64,000 bases of DNA from Arthrobacter castelli DSM 16402 (GCF_000430705.1 NZ_AUMN01000005.1:1-64000), one strand, 5' to 3'. Counted from the first letter of the stretch, positions 35,462 through 46,852 are shown. A program made the numbers and translations. Notes: generated by a model from the letters alone, not told the origin.

Positions 35462-36760
35462 TCAGCTGCGGCTGAACCGGTCGGGCGAGAAAGCCGCTTC
35501 ATGCAGGGTCGGGGCAGCTTCGAGCAGGCCCCGCGCCACCAGTTCTCCTGTGACTGGTCCGAGAGTCAGCCCCCACATTCCATGCCCGGCAGTCACCGTC
35601 AGGTTGGGACGCTTCGTGCTGCGGCCGATGACCGGGACGCCGTCGGAGGTGCAGGGCCGTTGTCCGGCCCAGGTCTGGATGGTCCTGCTGATGTTCAGCC
35701 GGGGGAGCCCACGGTCGCCGGCGTCGCGGATGGCCTGAATTCTACGTTGGTTGAGTTCCCGCGGATCGCCGCCCAACTCCAACGTGCCGGAGAGCCGCAG
35801 CCGGTCCGGATACGGCGTGGCAACCACTTTCAGCTCCTTGAACAGCATGGGAATCTCCGGAACCTCACCGGTCACCTCGAGGTCAACCACATACCCCTTC
35901 GCACCTTGCAGCGGCATTCGGACACCCACGTTCCCGCACAGCCGGTCGGATTCCAGCCCGGCGGCCACGACGTATTCGTCGCCGGTGAAACGGCCGCGGT
36001 TCGTGCTGACGCCGGTGATGCGTGTGGCGCCGGCGTCCAGTTGCCGGACGTGGGTTCCCCAGTGGATGGTGGCGCCGTGTTGCTCTGCGGTCTTCAACGT
36101 GGCGGCGACGAACTCCTGGCTTCCGCAGATGGCCTCGGCCGGCCGGTGAATCGCCCCGGCGACCGTTCCCAATGCTGGTTCCAATGTGCGGGTTTCGTCT
36201 GCGGTCAGTAATCGGGTCTGGCCGGAATCAGCCCCGGGCTGATGGGTTCCGCCTCCGGGCGCACCTGCTCCGTCGTCGAAGGTTTCCCGCGTCTGCTCGT
36301 AGTGCTGTTCTGTGAGGAACACATCCATCGAGCCGCTGTGCCGGTAGCCGGTGTCCATCCCGTCGTCCGCGTATGCGGCATGCAGTTGCAGGCTGTGTTC
36401 GGCCAGTTCCTGCAGCCGCGCGGTCATGGCGCGGGCACGCCGGGGGGTGGATGCGGCCGCGAACTGGAGGAACCACGGCAGCAGCTTCGGGTTGGGGTGG
36501 ACGTGGAACGGACTGTCCGGGGCGAACATATAGCGCAGCCCGTCCAGCACATTCGCCGGCGTCGTCAGTGGCTCAACATGGCTGGGTGCCAGCAGCCCGG
36601 CGTTAGCGTAGGAACAGCCGTTGCCCACGGCATCGCCTGCTTCGAGCACGGTGACCGAGGCTCCGCGCCTTGCCAGTTCGCACGCAGTGGCCGCTCCCAC
36701 GGCTCCTGCTCCAATAATGACGACGTCGGCATGTGAGTTATTGGTGCCCATATTCGCCAT
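35462..36760 (-). CDS. dadA: FAD-dependent D-amino-acid dehydrogenase-like oxidoreductase
   Basis: 432 residues of the DAO superfamily. The dinucleotide-binding start ADVVIIGAGAVGAATACELARRG is followed by Glu (VLEAG), GNGCSYANAGLL, and a C-terminal GHGMWGLTLGPVTGELVA. The layout matches DadA, the membrane-associated D-amino-acid dehydrogenase. Sarcosine or glycine oxidases are related alternatives. The start is uncertain: ATG 36760 is used, with GTG 36769 and ATG 36751 in frame and no strong RBS for any. No alanine racemase is adjacent. The gene converges on mmsA. Confidence 0.75.
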   Translation of the reverse strand: MANMGTNNSHADVVIIGAGAVGAATACELARRGASVTVLEAGDAVGNGCSYANAGLLAPSHVEPLTTPANVLDGLRYMFAPDSPFHVHPNPKLLPWFLQFAAASTPRRARAMTARLQELAEHSLQLHAAYADDGMDTGYRHSGSMDVFLTEQHYEQTRETFDDGAGAPGGGTHQPGADSGQTRLLTADETRTLEPALGTVAGAIHRPAEAICGSQEFVAATLKTAEQHGATIHWGTHVRQLDAGATRITGVSTNRGRFTGDEYVVAAGLESDRLCGNVGVRMPLQGAKGYVVDLEVTGEVPEIPMLFKELKVVATPYPDRLRLSGTLELGGDPRELNQRRIQAIRDAGDRGLPRLNISRTIQTWAGQRPCTSDGVPVIGRSTKRPNLTVTAGHGMWGLTLGPVTGELVARGLLEAAPTLHEAAFSPDRFSRS

Positions 36761-36856
36761 TGTAGGCACGGACCCGCAATCGGGGTGCCCGCCACGGCCG
36801 GAACGATTTCCAAGCCTGGCCCAAGGCTGGCCGAAGCCGGGCCGAAGCCGGGCTCC

Positions 36857-38578
<1,722 letters not shown>

Positions 38579-39202
38579 TTAGAAGAGTGTTTTTGCGGTG
38601 GCGTAGTAGTCGGTGAGAACCGTGCGATAGCTGTCGTCGTTGTCGGCGCTGAAGTATTTCTGGCCCGCCTTTTGGGACAAACCTGTCAGTAGGACCGTGG
38701 CGGTGACGGCGCGGGTATCATCCGGATCCAGCTGCTCGCGCTCTGCGATCAGCTCGACAATCTCCGCCTCCCACTTGTCCTTGCTGCCAATAATCTTTGC
38801 CAGCAAGGCCGGTTCTTTCTCGATGGCAGCAATCAACTTGCGATGCTGCGTCCGGTCCAAGGGGGACTGCTCCATCATCCGGCAGGACAATTCCACGAGA
38901 TCGTCGAACAGCGAGCCCGAGATTTCACCAGCCGGCGATTCAACCCCGCCGGCGACGAATGCCTCGGCAAGATGTTCGGGCACGCCGTCCTCGTGGTGCC
39001 CTATCAGCGCATCTTCCTTGCTGGGAAAGTAGTTGAAGAAGGTGCGCCGGGAAATGCCCACCTGCTCGCACAGCTGCTCAATGGTGAAGTGCGAGAAGCC
39101 GTGCTCCAAGGTCAGCGCGCGCGCAGCATCGCTGATGGAGGCACGCAACGCACTGCGCTTCCGTTCCCGCAGGCCCCCGGCAGGAGTTGCACTATTACTC
39201 AC
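38579..39202 (-). CDS. TetR-family regulator of the MFS exporter
   Basis: 207 residues. The HTH is at about residues 20-65 (HFTIEQLCEQVGISRRTFFNYFPSKEDAL), followed by a helical ligand domain. The GTG at 39202 is chosen because the frame upstream of it runs through a set of TTGCAC boxes (39187-39192, 39214-39219 and the inverted 39233-39238). These look like the operator/promoter rather than coding sequence. It is cotranscribed with the exporter, which it probably represses. Confidence 0.8.
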   Translation of the reverse strand: MSNSATPAGGLRERKRSALRASISDAARALTLEHGFSHFTIEQLCEQVGISRRTFFNYFPSKEDALIGHHEDGVPEHLAEAFVAGGVESPAGEISGSLFDDLVELSCRMMEQSPLDRTQHRKLIAAIEKEPALLAKIIGSKDKWEAEIVELIAEREQLDPDDTRAVTATVLLTGLSQKAGQKYFSADNDDSYRTVLTDYYATAKTLF

Positions 39203-39283
39203 AAAGTGTATTTTTGCACTCACGCAATGACGGTGCAAGTTATGTGCGCGAGCACACATTGCTCACGGCGATGTCACAATCGG

Positions 39284-39484
39284 CTACTCGTTGTCGCGGG
39301 GGTACTCTTCGTCGTCCTCCACATAGAGCTCCTGCTCGGCGACGTCAGCCTCGTTGGCTTCTGTCGGCGACTGCGGTGCGTGGGGGACGTCTTCTTCGTC
39401 ATCCCAGGAGGCGGTCCGGCGCTGTTCCAGGATGTCCGCCTCAGGTGCGTCCGGTTCCAAGGGGTCGGGGACTGGGTCGCTCAT
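39284..39484 (-). CDS. Small acidic hypothetical protein
   Basis: 66 residues, strongly acidic and Pro/Glu/Asp-rich (LEPDAPEADILEQ, YVEDDEEYP), probably disordered. No family recognised with confidence. The start is set by a perfect AGGAGG five bases upstream of ATG 39484; the open frame extends 14 codons further without support. It lies between the TetR gene and the FGGY kinase. Confidence 0.65.
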   Translation of the reverse strand: MSDPVPDPLEPDAPEADILEQRRTASWDDEEDVPHAPQSPTEANEADVAEQELYVEDDEEYPRDNE

Positions 39485-39618
39485 ATCAACCTCCTGTACA
39501 GCTGACGATTTCACTCTGCAGTCCATACCCTACCCGCGGTGCATGGCCTTGGATAGCGCGGATTGTCTGGGGCGGCCGATAGCATGGAGTGGACTCTTCG
39601 CGACGGGTGGATACGACG

Positions 39619-41100
39619 ATGTTCCTGGGAATCGATATAGGCACTGGAAGCAGCAAGGCCGTGCTGGCCGCTGCCGACGGTTCCATAGTGGACCGTGCCA
39701 GTGTCACCCATGATGTCGAGTTGCCTCACCCCGGGTGGGCGGAGTTCGACGCCGAGGCGGTCTGGTGGCAGGAGATCGCCGTGCTGTCACGTGAACTGTT
39801 TTCACGGAACGACGCCGGCAGCCTCAAGGGAGTCTGCGTCAGCGGGATGGGGCCGTGCCTGGTGGTGACTGACGACGCGTTCACGCCGTTGCGTCCGGCC
39901 ATCCTGTACGGGGTTGACACCCGCGCCACCGCGGAAATTGCGGAGCTGACCGAAGAATTCGGCCCCGGGAGCATCTTCGAGACCTGCGGAAAGGATTTAT
40001 CCTCGCAGGCCGTAGGGCCCAAGCTCCGCTGGTTGGCCAATCACGAGCCCGAAGTGTTCGCGCGTGCGACGCACTGGTTCGGGCTCAACTCCTATATCGT
40101 GGCCAAGCTGACTGGCGAGTACATCCAGGACCATCACTCGGCGAGCCAATGCGATCCGCTCTACGACGTGAGGCGGCTGGATTGGCATCCGGAGCACGTC
40201 GCAGCGGTCGCCGGGCACCTGGCAACACCGCGGCTGGCCTGGTCTGACGAGGTGGTTGGTACAGTCACCGCTGCCGCGGCGGATTTCACCGGCATTCCCG
40301 CCGGGACGCCGGTGTGCGCCGGAACGGTGGATGCGTGGGCCGAGGCGTTCAGCGCCGGCGTGCAGCAGCCCGGAGACCTGATGTTGATGTATGGATCCAC
40401 CATGTTCCTGGTCCATATCCTCAGCGAACCCCGCAGCCACCCCATGCTCTGGGCCTGCTCAGGCGTCACCAAGGACACCTTGACCCTGGCTGCCGGCATG
40501 GCGACGTCGGGCAGTCTGATCAGCTGGCTGCGGCAATTGTTCGGGGATGTGCCAATCAACCAATTGCTCGAGGAAGCCGCGGCGGTCCAGCCCGGCGCGG
40601 AGGGCCTGTTGGTGCTGCCCTACTTCGCCGGCGAGCGCTCGCCGATCCAGGATCCGGACGCTCGCGGCACGGTGACCGGGCTGACTCTGCGGCACGGCCG
40701 GGGACACCTGCTGCGTGCCGCCTATGAAGGTATGGCATTCGGCGTCCGGCAGATCCTCGAGTCAGTTGAAGGCAGCGGCGAACCCGTGCGGCGCCTCGTC
40801 GCCGTCGGTGGCGGCACCAATGCGCCGCTGTGGACCCAGATCATCAGCGATATCACCGGCCGGACCCAGGTGGTGCCTCACCAGACGATCGGCGCCAGCT
40901 ATGGCGATGCGCTGATGGCGGCGATCGGCACCGGATCGGTTCCGGCCGATACGGTGTGGGCGCAGCCCGACCACACCGTCGAGCCGAATCCGGCCAATGT
41001 CGAAATCTATGACCGGCTGTTCGACACCTACGCCGGGTTGTATCCGGCCATCCGCGACCAGATGCACGCGCTCGCGGCAGTCCAGCGCGATTACAGTTGA
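39619..41100 (+). CDS. FGGY-family carbohydrate kinase
   Basis: 493 residues of the FGGY fold. The N-terminal phosphate loop FLGIDIGTGSSKAVL and the Asp-containing VDTRA/CAGTVDAWAEAFSAG are visible. The C-terminal FGGY signature region is MLMYGSTMFLV, with GGGTNAPLWTQIISDITGR and HQTIGASYGDALMA following. It phosphorylates a pentulose, tetritol or similar sugar with ATP; xylulokinase is the generic label. ATG 39619 is used; the in-frame GTG at 39589 is less likely. It is convergent with the SorC-type regulator and next to the tetritol genes, so it may act in the same sugar-alcohol network. Confidence 0.8.
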   Translation: MFLGIDIGTGSSKAVLAAADGSIVDRASVTHDVELPHPGWAEFDAEAVWWQEIAVLSRELFSRNDAGSLKGVCVSGMGPCLVVTDDAFTPLRPAILYGVDTRATAEIAELTEEFGPGSIFETCGKDLSSQAVGPKLRWLANHEPEVFARATHWFGLNSYIVAKLTGEYIQDHHSASQCDPLYDVRRLDWHPEHVAAVAGHLATPRLAWSDEVVGTVTAAAADFTGIPAGTPVCAGTVDAWAEAFSAGVQQPGDLMLMYGSTMFLVHILSEPRSHPMLWACSGVTKDTLTLAAGMATSGSLISWLRQLFGDVPINQLLEEAAAVQPGAEGLLVLPYFAGERSPIQDPDARGTVTGLTLRHGRGHLLRAAYEGMAFGVRQILESVEGSGEPVRRLVAVGGGTNAPLWTQIISDITGRTQVVPHQTIGASYGDALMAAIGTGSVPADTVWAQPDHTVEPNPANVEIYDRLFDTYAGLYPAIRDQMHALAAVQRDYS

Positions 41101-41361
41101 GCCCCGGCGCGGGGCCGCGCGGATGGGCGGGGCCGTGCGCTGTCCGGCGCGTGAGCGCCGGCGCGGGGCCGCGCGCCATCGCGGGGTCATAGACGTTCGA
41201 ATGGAGCCATTCGTGCGCGTGGACGCCGTCATTCGTGCGTCATGCGCGGTGGGATGGAGTCATGCATGGGGCCTTGGCATGGGACCCCGCGCTGCGCTGG
41301 CATAAGGCTTCCCGAGATGCCGTTACCCAAGGAATCGCCGCTTACCTGAACAGAGCAGCCG
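41101..41361. repeat. GC-rich intergenic stretch with an 18-bp direct repeat
   Basis: CCGGCGCGGGGCCGCGCG occurs exactly at 41104-41121 and 41158-41175. The rest of the stretch up to the palindrome at 41362 shows no gene. ATTCGTGCG recurs at 41210 and 41231, and CCCAAGGAATCGCCG at about 41325 resembles an arm of the following palindrome. Confidence 0.5.
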
Positions 41362-41407
41362 CTTCCCTAAGGAGTCGCCGGTTGCAACCGGCGATTCCTT
41401 AGGGAAG
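41362..41407. repeat. 46-bp near-perfect palindrome with a TTGCAA centre
   Basis: Arms of 22 bases (41362-41383 and 41386-41407) pair throughout with one G-T wobble. The left arm begins CTTCCCTAAGGAGTCGCC and the centre reads GGTTGCAACC. It lies between the converging FGGY kinase and SorC-type regulator, so it can serve as a bidirectional terminator. The shared centre with the palindrome at 826-861 suggests a dispersed repeat family. Confidence 0.75.
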
Positions 41408-41480
41408 GTCGTATTCTGTGGCGACTGGACAGAGCGTGCGGTGCTGTGTCCGGCAGCAGGACGGGGCGGGGCGGCTGCGC

Positions 41481-42494
41481 CTACTCTTCCTCCACGAGGT
41501 CGATGACGGCGCGGGCGGTGCGGGCGTCGGTGATCAACCGGTTGAAGTAGCCCGCCTTCGCCCCGGCGACGATGCTGGAGGCCTTGTTGAGTCCGACGGC
41601 GGCAGCGACCGTGTGCGGTACCTGCTGCAGGGTTTCCAACCGGGTGTTGATCATCCGCTCGCTGCCGGGGAAGGGGACATCGTGTCCGGCGGCGTCGAAG
41701 AAGTTCAGGCAAATGTCACCCACCGCGCGCAGCAGCGAGTCGTCATCGCTCGGGATGAATTTGGAGATCGATCCCCGGCTGGATGGGGGCGCGCCGACGC
41801 CGAGCAGCGCCATTGAGGCGTTTTCCCAGAGGCGCTGGATCCGCTGGAACGATGCATCGCGGTGGATGCTGGTGTACATCTCCGGTGATGGCAGTGCCTG
41901 GGCGAAGAGGAACGCCGGGCTGCCGCCGGTCTTTTCGGCCATCGTCCGGGCGATCTCGTTGGTTTGGTACCACGGTTCAGGTTCGGCCTGCCCGCCCACG
42001 GTGGGGGAGATGATGACGCCGGGCAGGCGCGGCAGTACGCCTTCGACGATGTCGTATACGGTGCGGCCCGAAGAGACCAGCAGTACGTCGCCGGCGGTCA
42101 GGCCGATATCGGCGAACACCTCGTCCACTTGGGCCGACAGGCCAGCTCCCATGCGGGCGGACTGGTCGCCGTCGGCCACGTAGGCCTTGTGCAGTCCCAG
42201 GGTGCGGGCAAGGTCTTCGGCGAGCAGCCGGCCCTCGTCGTTGGCTGGATTGATCACCTCTATGCGCACCAGCCCCACACGGCGGGCCTCGGCGAGCAGT
42301 CGGCTCACCGTGGGGCGGGATACCTGCATCCGTTCGGCGATCTGCACCTGGTTCGCCTCTTCCAGGTAGTACATCCGGGCAGCCTCGTAGAGGGTGGCCA
42401 GGGAAAACTTGCTCCCGGGCGCTTCAGCGGTGGTGCTCGGCTTCATTCCCCTCCTCGGCGGGTGCGGATGATGGACTTCCGACTTTACCGCCAT
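41481..42494 (-). CDS. SorC/DeoR-type sugar-binding transcriptional regulator
   Basis: 337 residues. The N-terminal HTH is at about 20-60 (EANQVQIAERMQVSRPTVSRLL), followed by a SorC-type sugar-phosphate-binding domain (LLVSSGRTVYDIVEGVLPRLPG, VVAGAKAGYFNRLITD). The start at 42494 is set by GAAGGAGG five bases upstream; the open frame continues to 42566 into the promoter region. It is divergent from the EltD/DerK/DerI cluster and is very likely its regulator, with a phosphorylated tetrulose or the tetritol as effector (inference). Confidence 0.85.
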   Translation of the reverse strand: MAVKSEVHHPHPPRRGMKPSTTAEAPGSKFSLATLYEAARMYYLEEANQVQIAERMQVSRPTVSRLLAEARRVGLVRIEVINPANDEGRLLAEDLARTLGLHKAYVADGDQSARMGAGLSAQVDEVFADIGLTAGDVLLVSSGRTVYDIVEGVLPRLPGVIISPTVGGQAEPEPWYQTNEIARTMAEKTGGSPAFLFAQALPSPEMYTSIHRDASFQRIQRLWENASMALLGVGAPPSSRGSISKFIPSDDDSLLRAVGDICLNFFDAAGHDVPFPGSERMINTRLETLQQVPHTVAAAVGLNKASSIVAGAKAGYFNRLITDARTARAVIDLVEEE

Positions 42495-42559
42495 CGGTGC
42501 CTCCTTCCAGCCATCCGGGAACAAAATTTCCGGAAAAACATCAAATAGAAATATTGTTC

Positions 42560-42587
42560 TTGACAAATGTTCAGATGCGACTAGGGT
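42560..42587 (+). promoter_or_regulatory. Promoter of the tetritol operon
   Basis: TTGACA at 42560-42565, a 16-bp spacer and TAGGGT at 42582-42587, 45 bp before the eltD start. TGTTC occurs twice around the -35 box (inside TGTTCTTGACAAATGTTCAG), a possible SorC-type half-site pair. The surrounding DNA is clearly AT-rich. Confidence 0.6.
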
Positions 42588-42632
42588 ACTTGATGTTGAC
42601 GCAGATCACATAAACTTTCTGAGGAGCGGGAC

Positions 42633-43751
42633 ATGTCGACAACAACACTGGAGCAGCAAAGGGCCTCCGAAGCGCTGCCGGAGAAGATGACCGCGGTGGT
42701 GTGCCACGGTCCGGAAGACTATCGGCTCGAACAACTTGATACCCCGGCTCCTGCCGCCGGCGAGATGCTGATGCAGGTCGAGGCCGTCGGCGTATGCGCC
42801 AGCGACCTGAAGTGCTACCACGGCGCCGCGAAGTTCTGGGGCGACGAGAACCGCCCGGCCTGGGCCCAGCACGGAGTCACCCCGGGCCACGAGCTGGTGG
42901 GCGTCATCGTGTCCGCCGACCAGCAGGGCCGCGACACCCACGGCGTCGCCGTCGGCGACCGCGTCGCCTGCGAGCAGATCGTGCCCTGCGGTGAATGCCG
43001 CTACTGCCAGCGCGGCGAATACTGGATGTGCGGTCCGCACGACATGTTCGGCTTCCGCAATTACAACGGCGCGATGGCGCAGTACATGGTCGTTCCGTCC
43101 AAGGCCCGGGTGCACAAAGTTTCCAAGGAACTTCCCCCGGCCCACGCCGCGTTCGCCGAGCCGCTTTCCTGTTCGCTGCACGGTGTGGAGCGTGCCAACA
43201 TCAAGTTCGACGACGTCGTCGTGGTGGCCGGTTGCGGCCCCATCGGCCTGGGGATGATCGCCGGCGCCAAGGCCAAGAGTCCGATGAAGGTGGTGGCCCT
43301 GGACATGGTCGACGACAAGCTGGAACTGGCCAAAAAGTGCGGCGCGGACGAAGTCATCAACATCGGCACAGAAGACGCAGTGGCGCGCATCAAGGATATG
43401 ACCGGCGGCTACGGCGCCGACGTCTACATTGAGAGCACCGGCCACCCGTCCGCCGTCGGACAGGGATTGAACCTGCTGCGCAAGCTCGGCACCTATGTTG
43501 AGTATTCCGTGTTCGGCTCGGATGTCTCGGTCGACTGGTCAATCATCAGCGACGACAAGGAACTCGACGTCCTCGGCGCCCACCTCGGCCCGCACTGCTG
43601 GCCCGCCGCCATCAAGATGATCGAATCGTCCATCCTGCCGATGGACGAGATCTGCACCAACCAGTTTCCCCTGGAGCAGTTCCAGGAAGCGCTGGACATG
43701 GTATCCGACACCTCGGGTGCATCCGTGAAGGTATCCATCCTGCCCAACTAA
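42633..43751 (+). CDS. eltD: Erythritol/L-threitol dehydrogenase
   Basis: 372 residues of the zinc-dependent medium-chain dehydrogenase family. Catalytic zinc ligands are Cys55 and His86-Glu87, structural zinc Cys119/122/125/133, and NAD site VVVAGCGPIGLGMIAG. Long stretches (CASDLKCYHGAAKFWGDEN, AEPLSCSLH, SVDWSIISDDKELDVLGAHL) are nearly as remembered for EltD of Mycolicibacterium smegmatis. That enzyme oxidises erythritol to D-erythrulose and L-threitol to L-erythrulose with NAD. It is the first gene of the operon, with RBS GAGGAG. The kinase and isomerase downstream give the expected next steps. Confidence 0.85.
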   Translation: MSTTTLEQQRASEALPEKMTAVVCHGPEDYRLEQLDTPAPAAGEMLMQVEAVGVCASDLKCYHGAAKFWGDENRPAWAQHGVTPGHELVGVIVSADQQGRDTHGVAVGDRVACEQIVPCGECRYCQRGEYWMCGPHDMFGFRNYNGAMAQYMVVPSKARVHKVSKELPPAHAAFAEPLSCSLHGVERANIKFDDVVVVAGCGPIGLGMIAGAKAKSPMKVVALDMVDDKLELAKKCGADEVINIGTEDAVARIKDMTGGYGADVYIESTGHPSAVGQGLNLLRKLGTYVEYSVFGSDVSVDWSIISDDKELDVLGAHLGPHCWPAAIKMIESSILPMDEICTNQFPLEQFQEALDMVSDTSGASVKVSILPN

Positions 43752-43784
43752 CGTCCTCGCTCAATGGCGTGAGAGGAGATAATC

Positions 43785-45119
43785 GTGACTGCAACAGCAG
43801 CATCGTCAGGCGGGCGGGAGACCCGCCTGGACCGGATCGGCATCCCGCATTCGCTACGCTGGGGCTTCCTTGGCGTACTGATCTTCATGACCGGCAACGG
43901 CGTGGAGTCCAACTTCATCGCCCCGCACATGTCGGAGGCACTCGGGTCCGACAACCTGGTTCCCACCATCATCACCATGTACGGCGTGGCGGTGCTGGTG
44001 TCCTCCTACCTGTCGGGCGCGCTGTCCGATCTGTGGGGGCCACGCAAGGTGATGACCCTCGGGTTCGGCATCTGGGTCGTTTTCGAGGCACTGTTCCTGC
44101 TCAGCCTTGCGGCTGATTCCACGGTGGGGGCCTTCGTCACCTATTTCGCCCGCGGCTTCGGCTATCCGCTGTTCGCGTTCGCGTTCCTGGTGTGGATCAA
44201 CGCCGTGGTCCCGCGCAAGCGCAACGGCACGGCCGTGGGCTGGTTCTACGTGATGTTCACCGGCGGGCTTCCCACCTTCGGCTCGCTCTTCGCGCTGATC
44301 TTCATCCCGGTCTTCGGCGGCGGCCATGAGGGCGAAACGCTGACCATGATCGCATCTGCGACCCTGGTGGGCGTCGGTTACTTGATCGCGATGCTCGGCG
44401 TACGGGACAACGCCGGCACCAAACGGCTTGCTCCGGAAGGCGAATCGGCCTCGCAGGTGATCTTCGGCGGCATCCGGCTCAGCTTCAAGCAACCGAAGAT
44501 CTTCACCGGGTTCGTGGTGCGGCTGATCAATACCGCCCCGCAGTACGGAATGTTCATCATCCTGCCCACCATTATCGGCGGGTCCCTCGGCTGGTCGCAG
44601 ACACAGTGGCTGGCGATGACGGTGATCGTCTATGCCTCGAACATCGCCTTCAACGCCGTCTTCGGCGCCATCGGCGACAAATGGGGCTGGCAGCGCACGG
44701 TCAAATGGTTCGGCGTGGCCGGCTCGGCCGTCGGACTGCTGTTGTGGTGGTACGTGCCGCACTGGGTGGAACCGGGCTCCGACTGGGGTTTCGTACTCTC
44801 GGTGATCGCCGGCGTGACCTTCGGCATCCTGCTGGCCGGTTTCGTCCCGATGGGCGCCATCATGCCCGCGCTGACACCGGAGCATAAGGGCGCCGCCATG
44901 GCGATGTATACGACGGCGGCCGGCGGCGCTGCCTTCCTCGGCGGAGCCGTGGTGGCCGCGGTGCTGCCGTGGGGCGGGCCCGAAGCCGTGGTCTGGGCGT
45001 TCGTCGCACTCTACGGGTTGGCGTTCTTCCTGATGAAGTACCTGCACGTGGACGCAGACGCCCACGATCCGGTGGCACATCCGGACACCGCGCCGGCCTC
45101 GGCCCGGGGAAAGGCATAA
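43785..45119 (+). CDS. MFS transporter, polyol permease type
   Basis: 444 residues with twelve transmembrane segments. The first stretch is LRWGFLGVLIFMTGNGVESNF. The cytoplasmic loop LSGALSDLWGPRKVM is the MFS motif A, and the second half has GAIGDKWGWQRTV. It resembles ribitol/arabitol-type polyol permeases rather than drug exporters. It starts at GTG 43785 behind GAGAGGAG, 33 bp after eltD, and is presumably the tetritol importer of the operon. Confidence 0.85.
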   Translation: MTATAASSGGRETRLDRIGIPHSLRWGFLGVLIFMTGNGVESNFIAPHMSEALGSDNLVPTIITMYGVAVLVSSYLSGALSDLWGPRKVMTLGFGIWVVFEALFLLSLAADSTVGAFVTYFARGFGYPLFAFAFLVWINAVVPRKRNGTAVGWFYVMFTGGLPTFGSLFALIFIPVFGGGHEGETLTMIASATLVGVGYLIAMLGVRDNAGTKRLAPEGESASQVIFGGIRLSFKQPKIFTGFVVRLINTAPQYGMFIILPTIIGGSLGWSQTQWLAMTVIVYASNIAFNAVFGAIGDKWGWQRTVKWFGVAGSAVGLLLWWYVPHWVEPGSDWGFVLSVIAGVTFGILLAGFVPMGAIMPALTPEHKGAAMAMYTTAAGGAAFLGGAVVAAVLPWGGPEAVVWAFVALYGLAFFLMKYLHVDADAHDPVAHPDTAPASARGKA

Positions 45120-45121
45120 CC

Positions 45122-46852
45122 GTGACCAGGATCTTCAACGAACCGGAGAACTTCGTCGACGACCAGCTGGCCGGCTTCGCCGACCTCTATGCGGACCGCC
45201 TGAGGGCAGTTCCCGGGGGAGTGGTCTCCCGCCAAGGCGGGCAACCGCAGGTCGCGGTGGTGATCGGCGGAGGTTCGGGCCACTACCCGGCCTTCGCCGG
45301 GCTGGTCGGCCCGGGACTGGCGACTGGCGCGGTGGTGGGCAACATCTTCACCTCCCCGTCGGCCGCGCAAGTCTACTCCGTGGCCAAGGCGGCCGACCAG
45401 GGCCGCGGCGTCATCCTCAGCTTCGGCAACTATGCCGGCGACACGATGAACTTCGGTATTGCCGCGGCGCGGTTGCGTAAAGAGGGAATCGACACCCGGA
45501 TTGTGATCGTCACCGACGACATCGCCTCGGCTCAGACGGAGCAGCAGCGCCGCGGAATTGCCGGCGACTTCACCGTCTTCAAGGTGATGGGAGCCGCGGC
45601 TGCGGCAGGCCAGGGGGTCGACGACGTCGAACGCGTCGGCCTGGCAGCCAACGGCGCCACCCGGTCGCTGGGCGCCGCGTTCTCCGGGTGCACCATGCCC
45701 GGGGCGGACACCCCGCTGTTTACCGTGCCCGAAGGGCAGATCGGCGTGGGGCTGGGGATCCATGGCGAACCGGGCATTCGGGACGAGGCACTGCCCACCG
45801 CGGCGGACCTCGCGGCGACCCTGGCGGATCCGGTGCTGGCACAGGCCCCTGACGAAGCCGGCACCAGGGTGGGAGTGATCCTCAACGGTCTGGGCACCAC
45901 CAAGTACGAGGAACTCTTCCTGCTCTGGGGGCTGATCGCCGCCCGGCTGCGCGAAGCGGGACTGGAAGTGGTCGATCCCGAGGTGGGCGAACTGGTGACC
46001 AGCCTGGACATGGGCGGTGTTTCCCTGACGCTGATGTGGCTGGACGACGAACTCGCCGAATACTGGACGGCCGATACCTACACTCCGGCGTACCGTAAGC
46101 AGCAGACACCGCTGGCAGGCATGGTCCGCGGCGCTTCCGGCGAAACCGGCGTGGAGGAAGCGGAATCCATTCCCGCCGCCACTGCCGCGGCACGCCAACT
46201 GGCCACCATCGTCGTGCAGGGTCTGCAGACCATGGCACAGACCCTGCACGCCAATGAGAAGGAACTCGGTGACATCGACGCCGTGGCCGGCGACGGCGAC
46301 CATGGCCGAGGCATGGTCAAGGGCGTGGACGCCGCCCTCGATGCGGTCCAGCACGAATCGCGGCGGGGCGAGCCGGGCGCGGCCTGGTTGCTGAGACAGG
46401 CCGGACTGGCCTGGGCCGAACACGCCGGCGGAACCTCCGGGGTGCTCTGGGGCGCGGCGCTGGAGGCGGCCGGCGGATCGTTGACCGACGAGCGGGACAG
46501 CTACGCCGCGGCCGACTACGTGGCCGCCGCGGCGGCCTTCAGCGGTGCCATCACCGACCTCGGCGGCGCGGCTGTGGAGGACAAGACGCTGGTGGACTCC
46601 CTGGCTCCCTTTGTCGACACCCTGCAGGCCGGCGTCGACGACGGAACTCAATTCGGCGAAGCCTTCGCCGCAGCGGCCGCCGTCGCCCATCAAAAGGCCG
46701 CCGATACGGCAGACCTGGTGCCCAAACTCGGCCGGGCACGGCCGCTGGCGGACAAGAGCGTCGGCACCCCCGACGCCGGGGCGACGTCGTTCGCCATGAT
46801 TGTCGGAGGGCTGGCACCCTCCACCCCGGTTGGACAACGGCACGACGCTTGA
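45122..46852 (+). CDS. derK: D-erythrulose 4-kinase-like (DhaK-DhaL fusion)
   Basis: 576 residues combining a DhaK domain (about 1-330) and a DhaL ATP-binding domain (about 365-576). DhaK shows [12 protein letters not shown] and the substrate-binding His214 in [10 protein letters not shown]. DhaL shows the Mg-ATP motif GDGDHGRGM near residue 390, then [11 protein letters not shown]. The family phosphorylates dihydroxyacetone or tetruloses. With eltD and an RpiB-like isomerase next to it, D-erythrulose kinase (DerK of M. smegmatis) is the best reading; dihydroxyacetone kinase is the alternative. GTG 45122 is the start, two bases after the permease stop; the open frame further upstream is only the permease shadow. 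Confidence 0.8.
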   Translation: MTRIFNEPENFVDDQLAGFADLYADRLRAVPGGVVSRQGGQPQVAVVIGGGSGHYPAFAGLVGPGLATGAVVGNIFTSPSAAQVYSVAKAADQGRGVILSFGNYAGDTMNFGIAAARLRKEGIDTRIVIVTDDIASAQTEQQRRGIAGDFTVFKVMGAAAAAGQGVDDVERVGLAANGATRSLGAAFSGCTMPGADTPLFTVPEGQIGVGLGIHGEPGIRDEALPTAADLAATLADPVLAQAPDEAGTRVGVILNGLGTTKYEELFLLWGLIAARLREAGLEVVDPEVGELVTSLDMGGVSLTLMWLDDELAEYWTADTYTPAYRKQQTPLAGMVRGASGETGVEEAESIPAATAAARQLATIVVQGLQTMAQTLHANEKELGDIDAVAGDGDHGRGMVKGVDAALDAVQHESRRGEPGAAWLLRQAGLAWAEHAGGTSGVLWGAALEAAGGSLTDERDSYAAADYVAAAAAFSGAITDLGGAAVEDKTLVDSLAPFVDTLQAGVDDGTQFGEAFAAAAAVAHQKAADTADLVPKLGRARPLADKSVGTPDAGATSFAMIVGGLAPSTPVGQRHDA

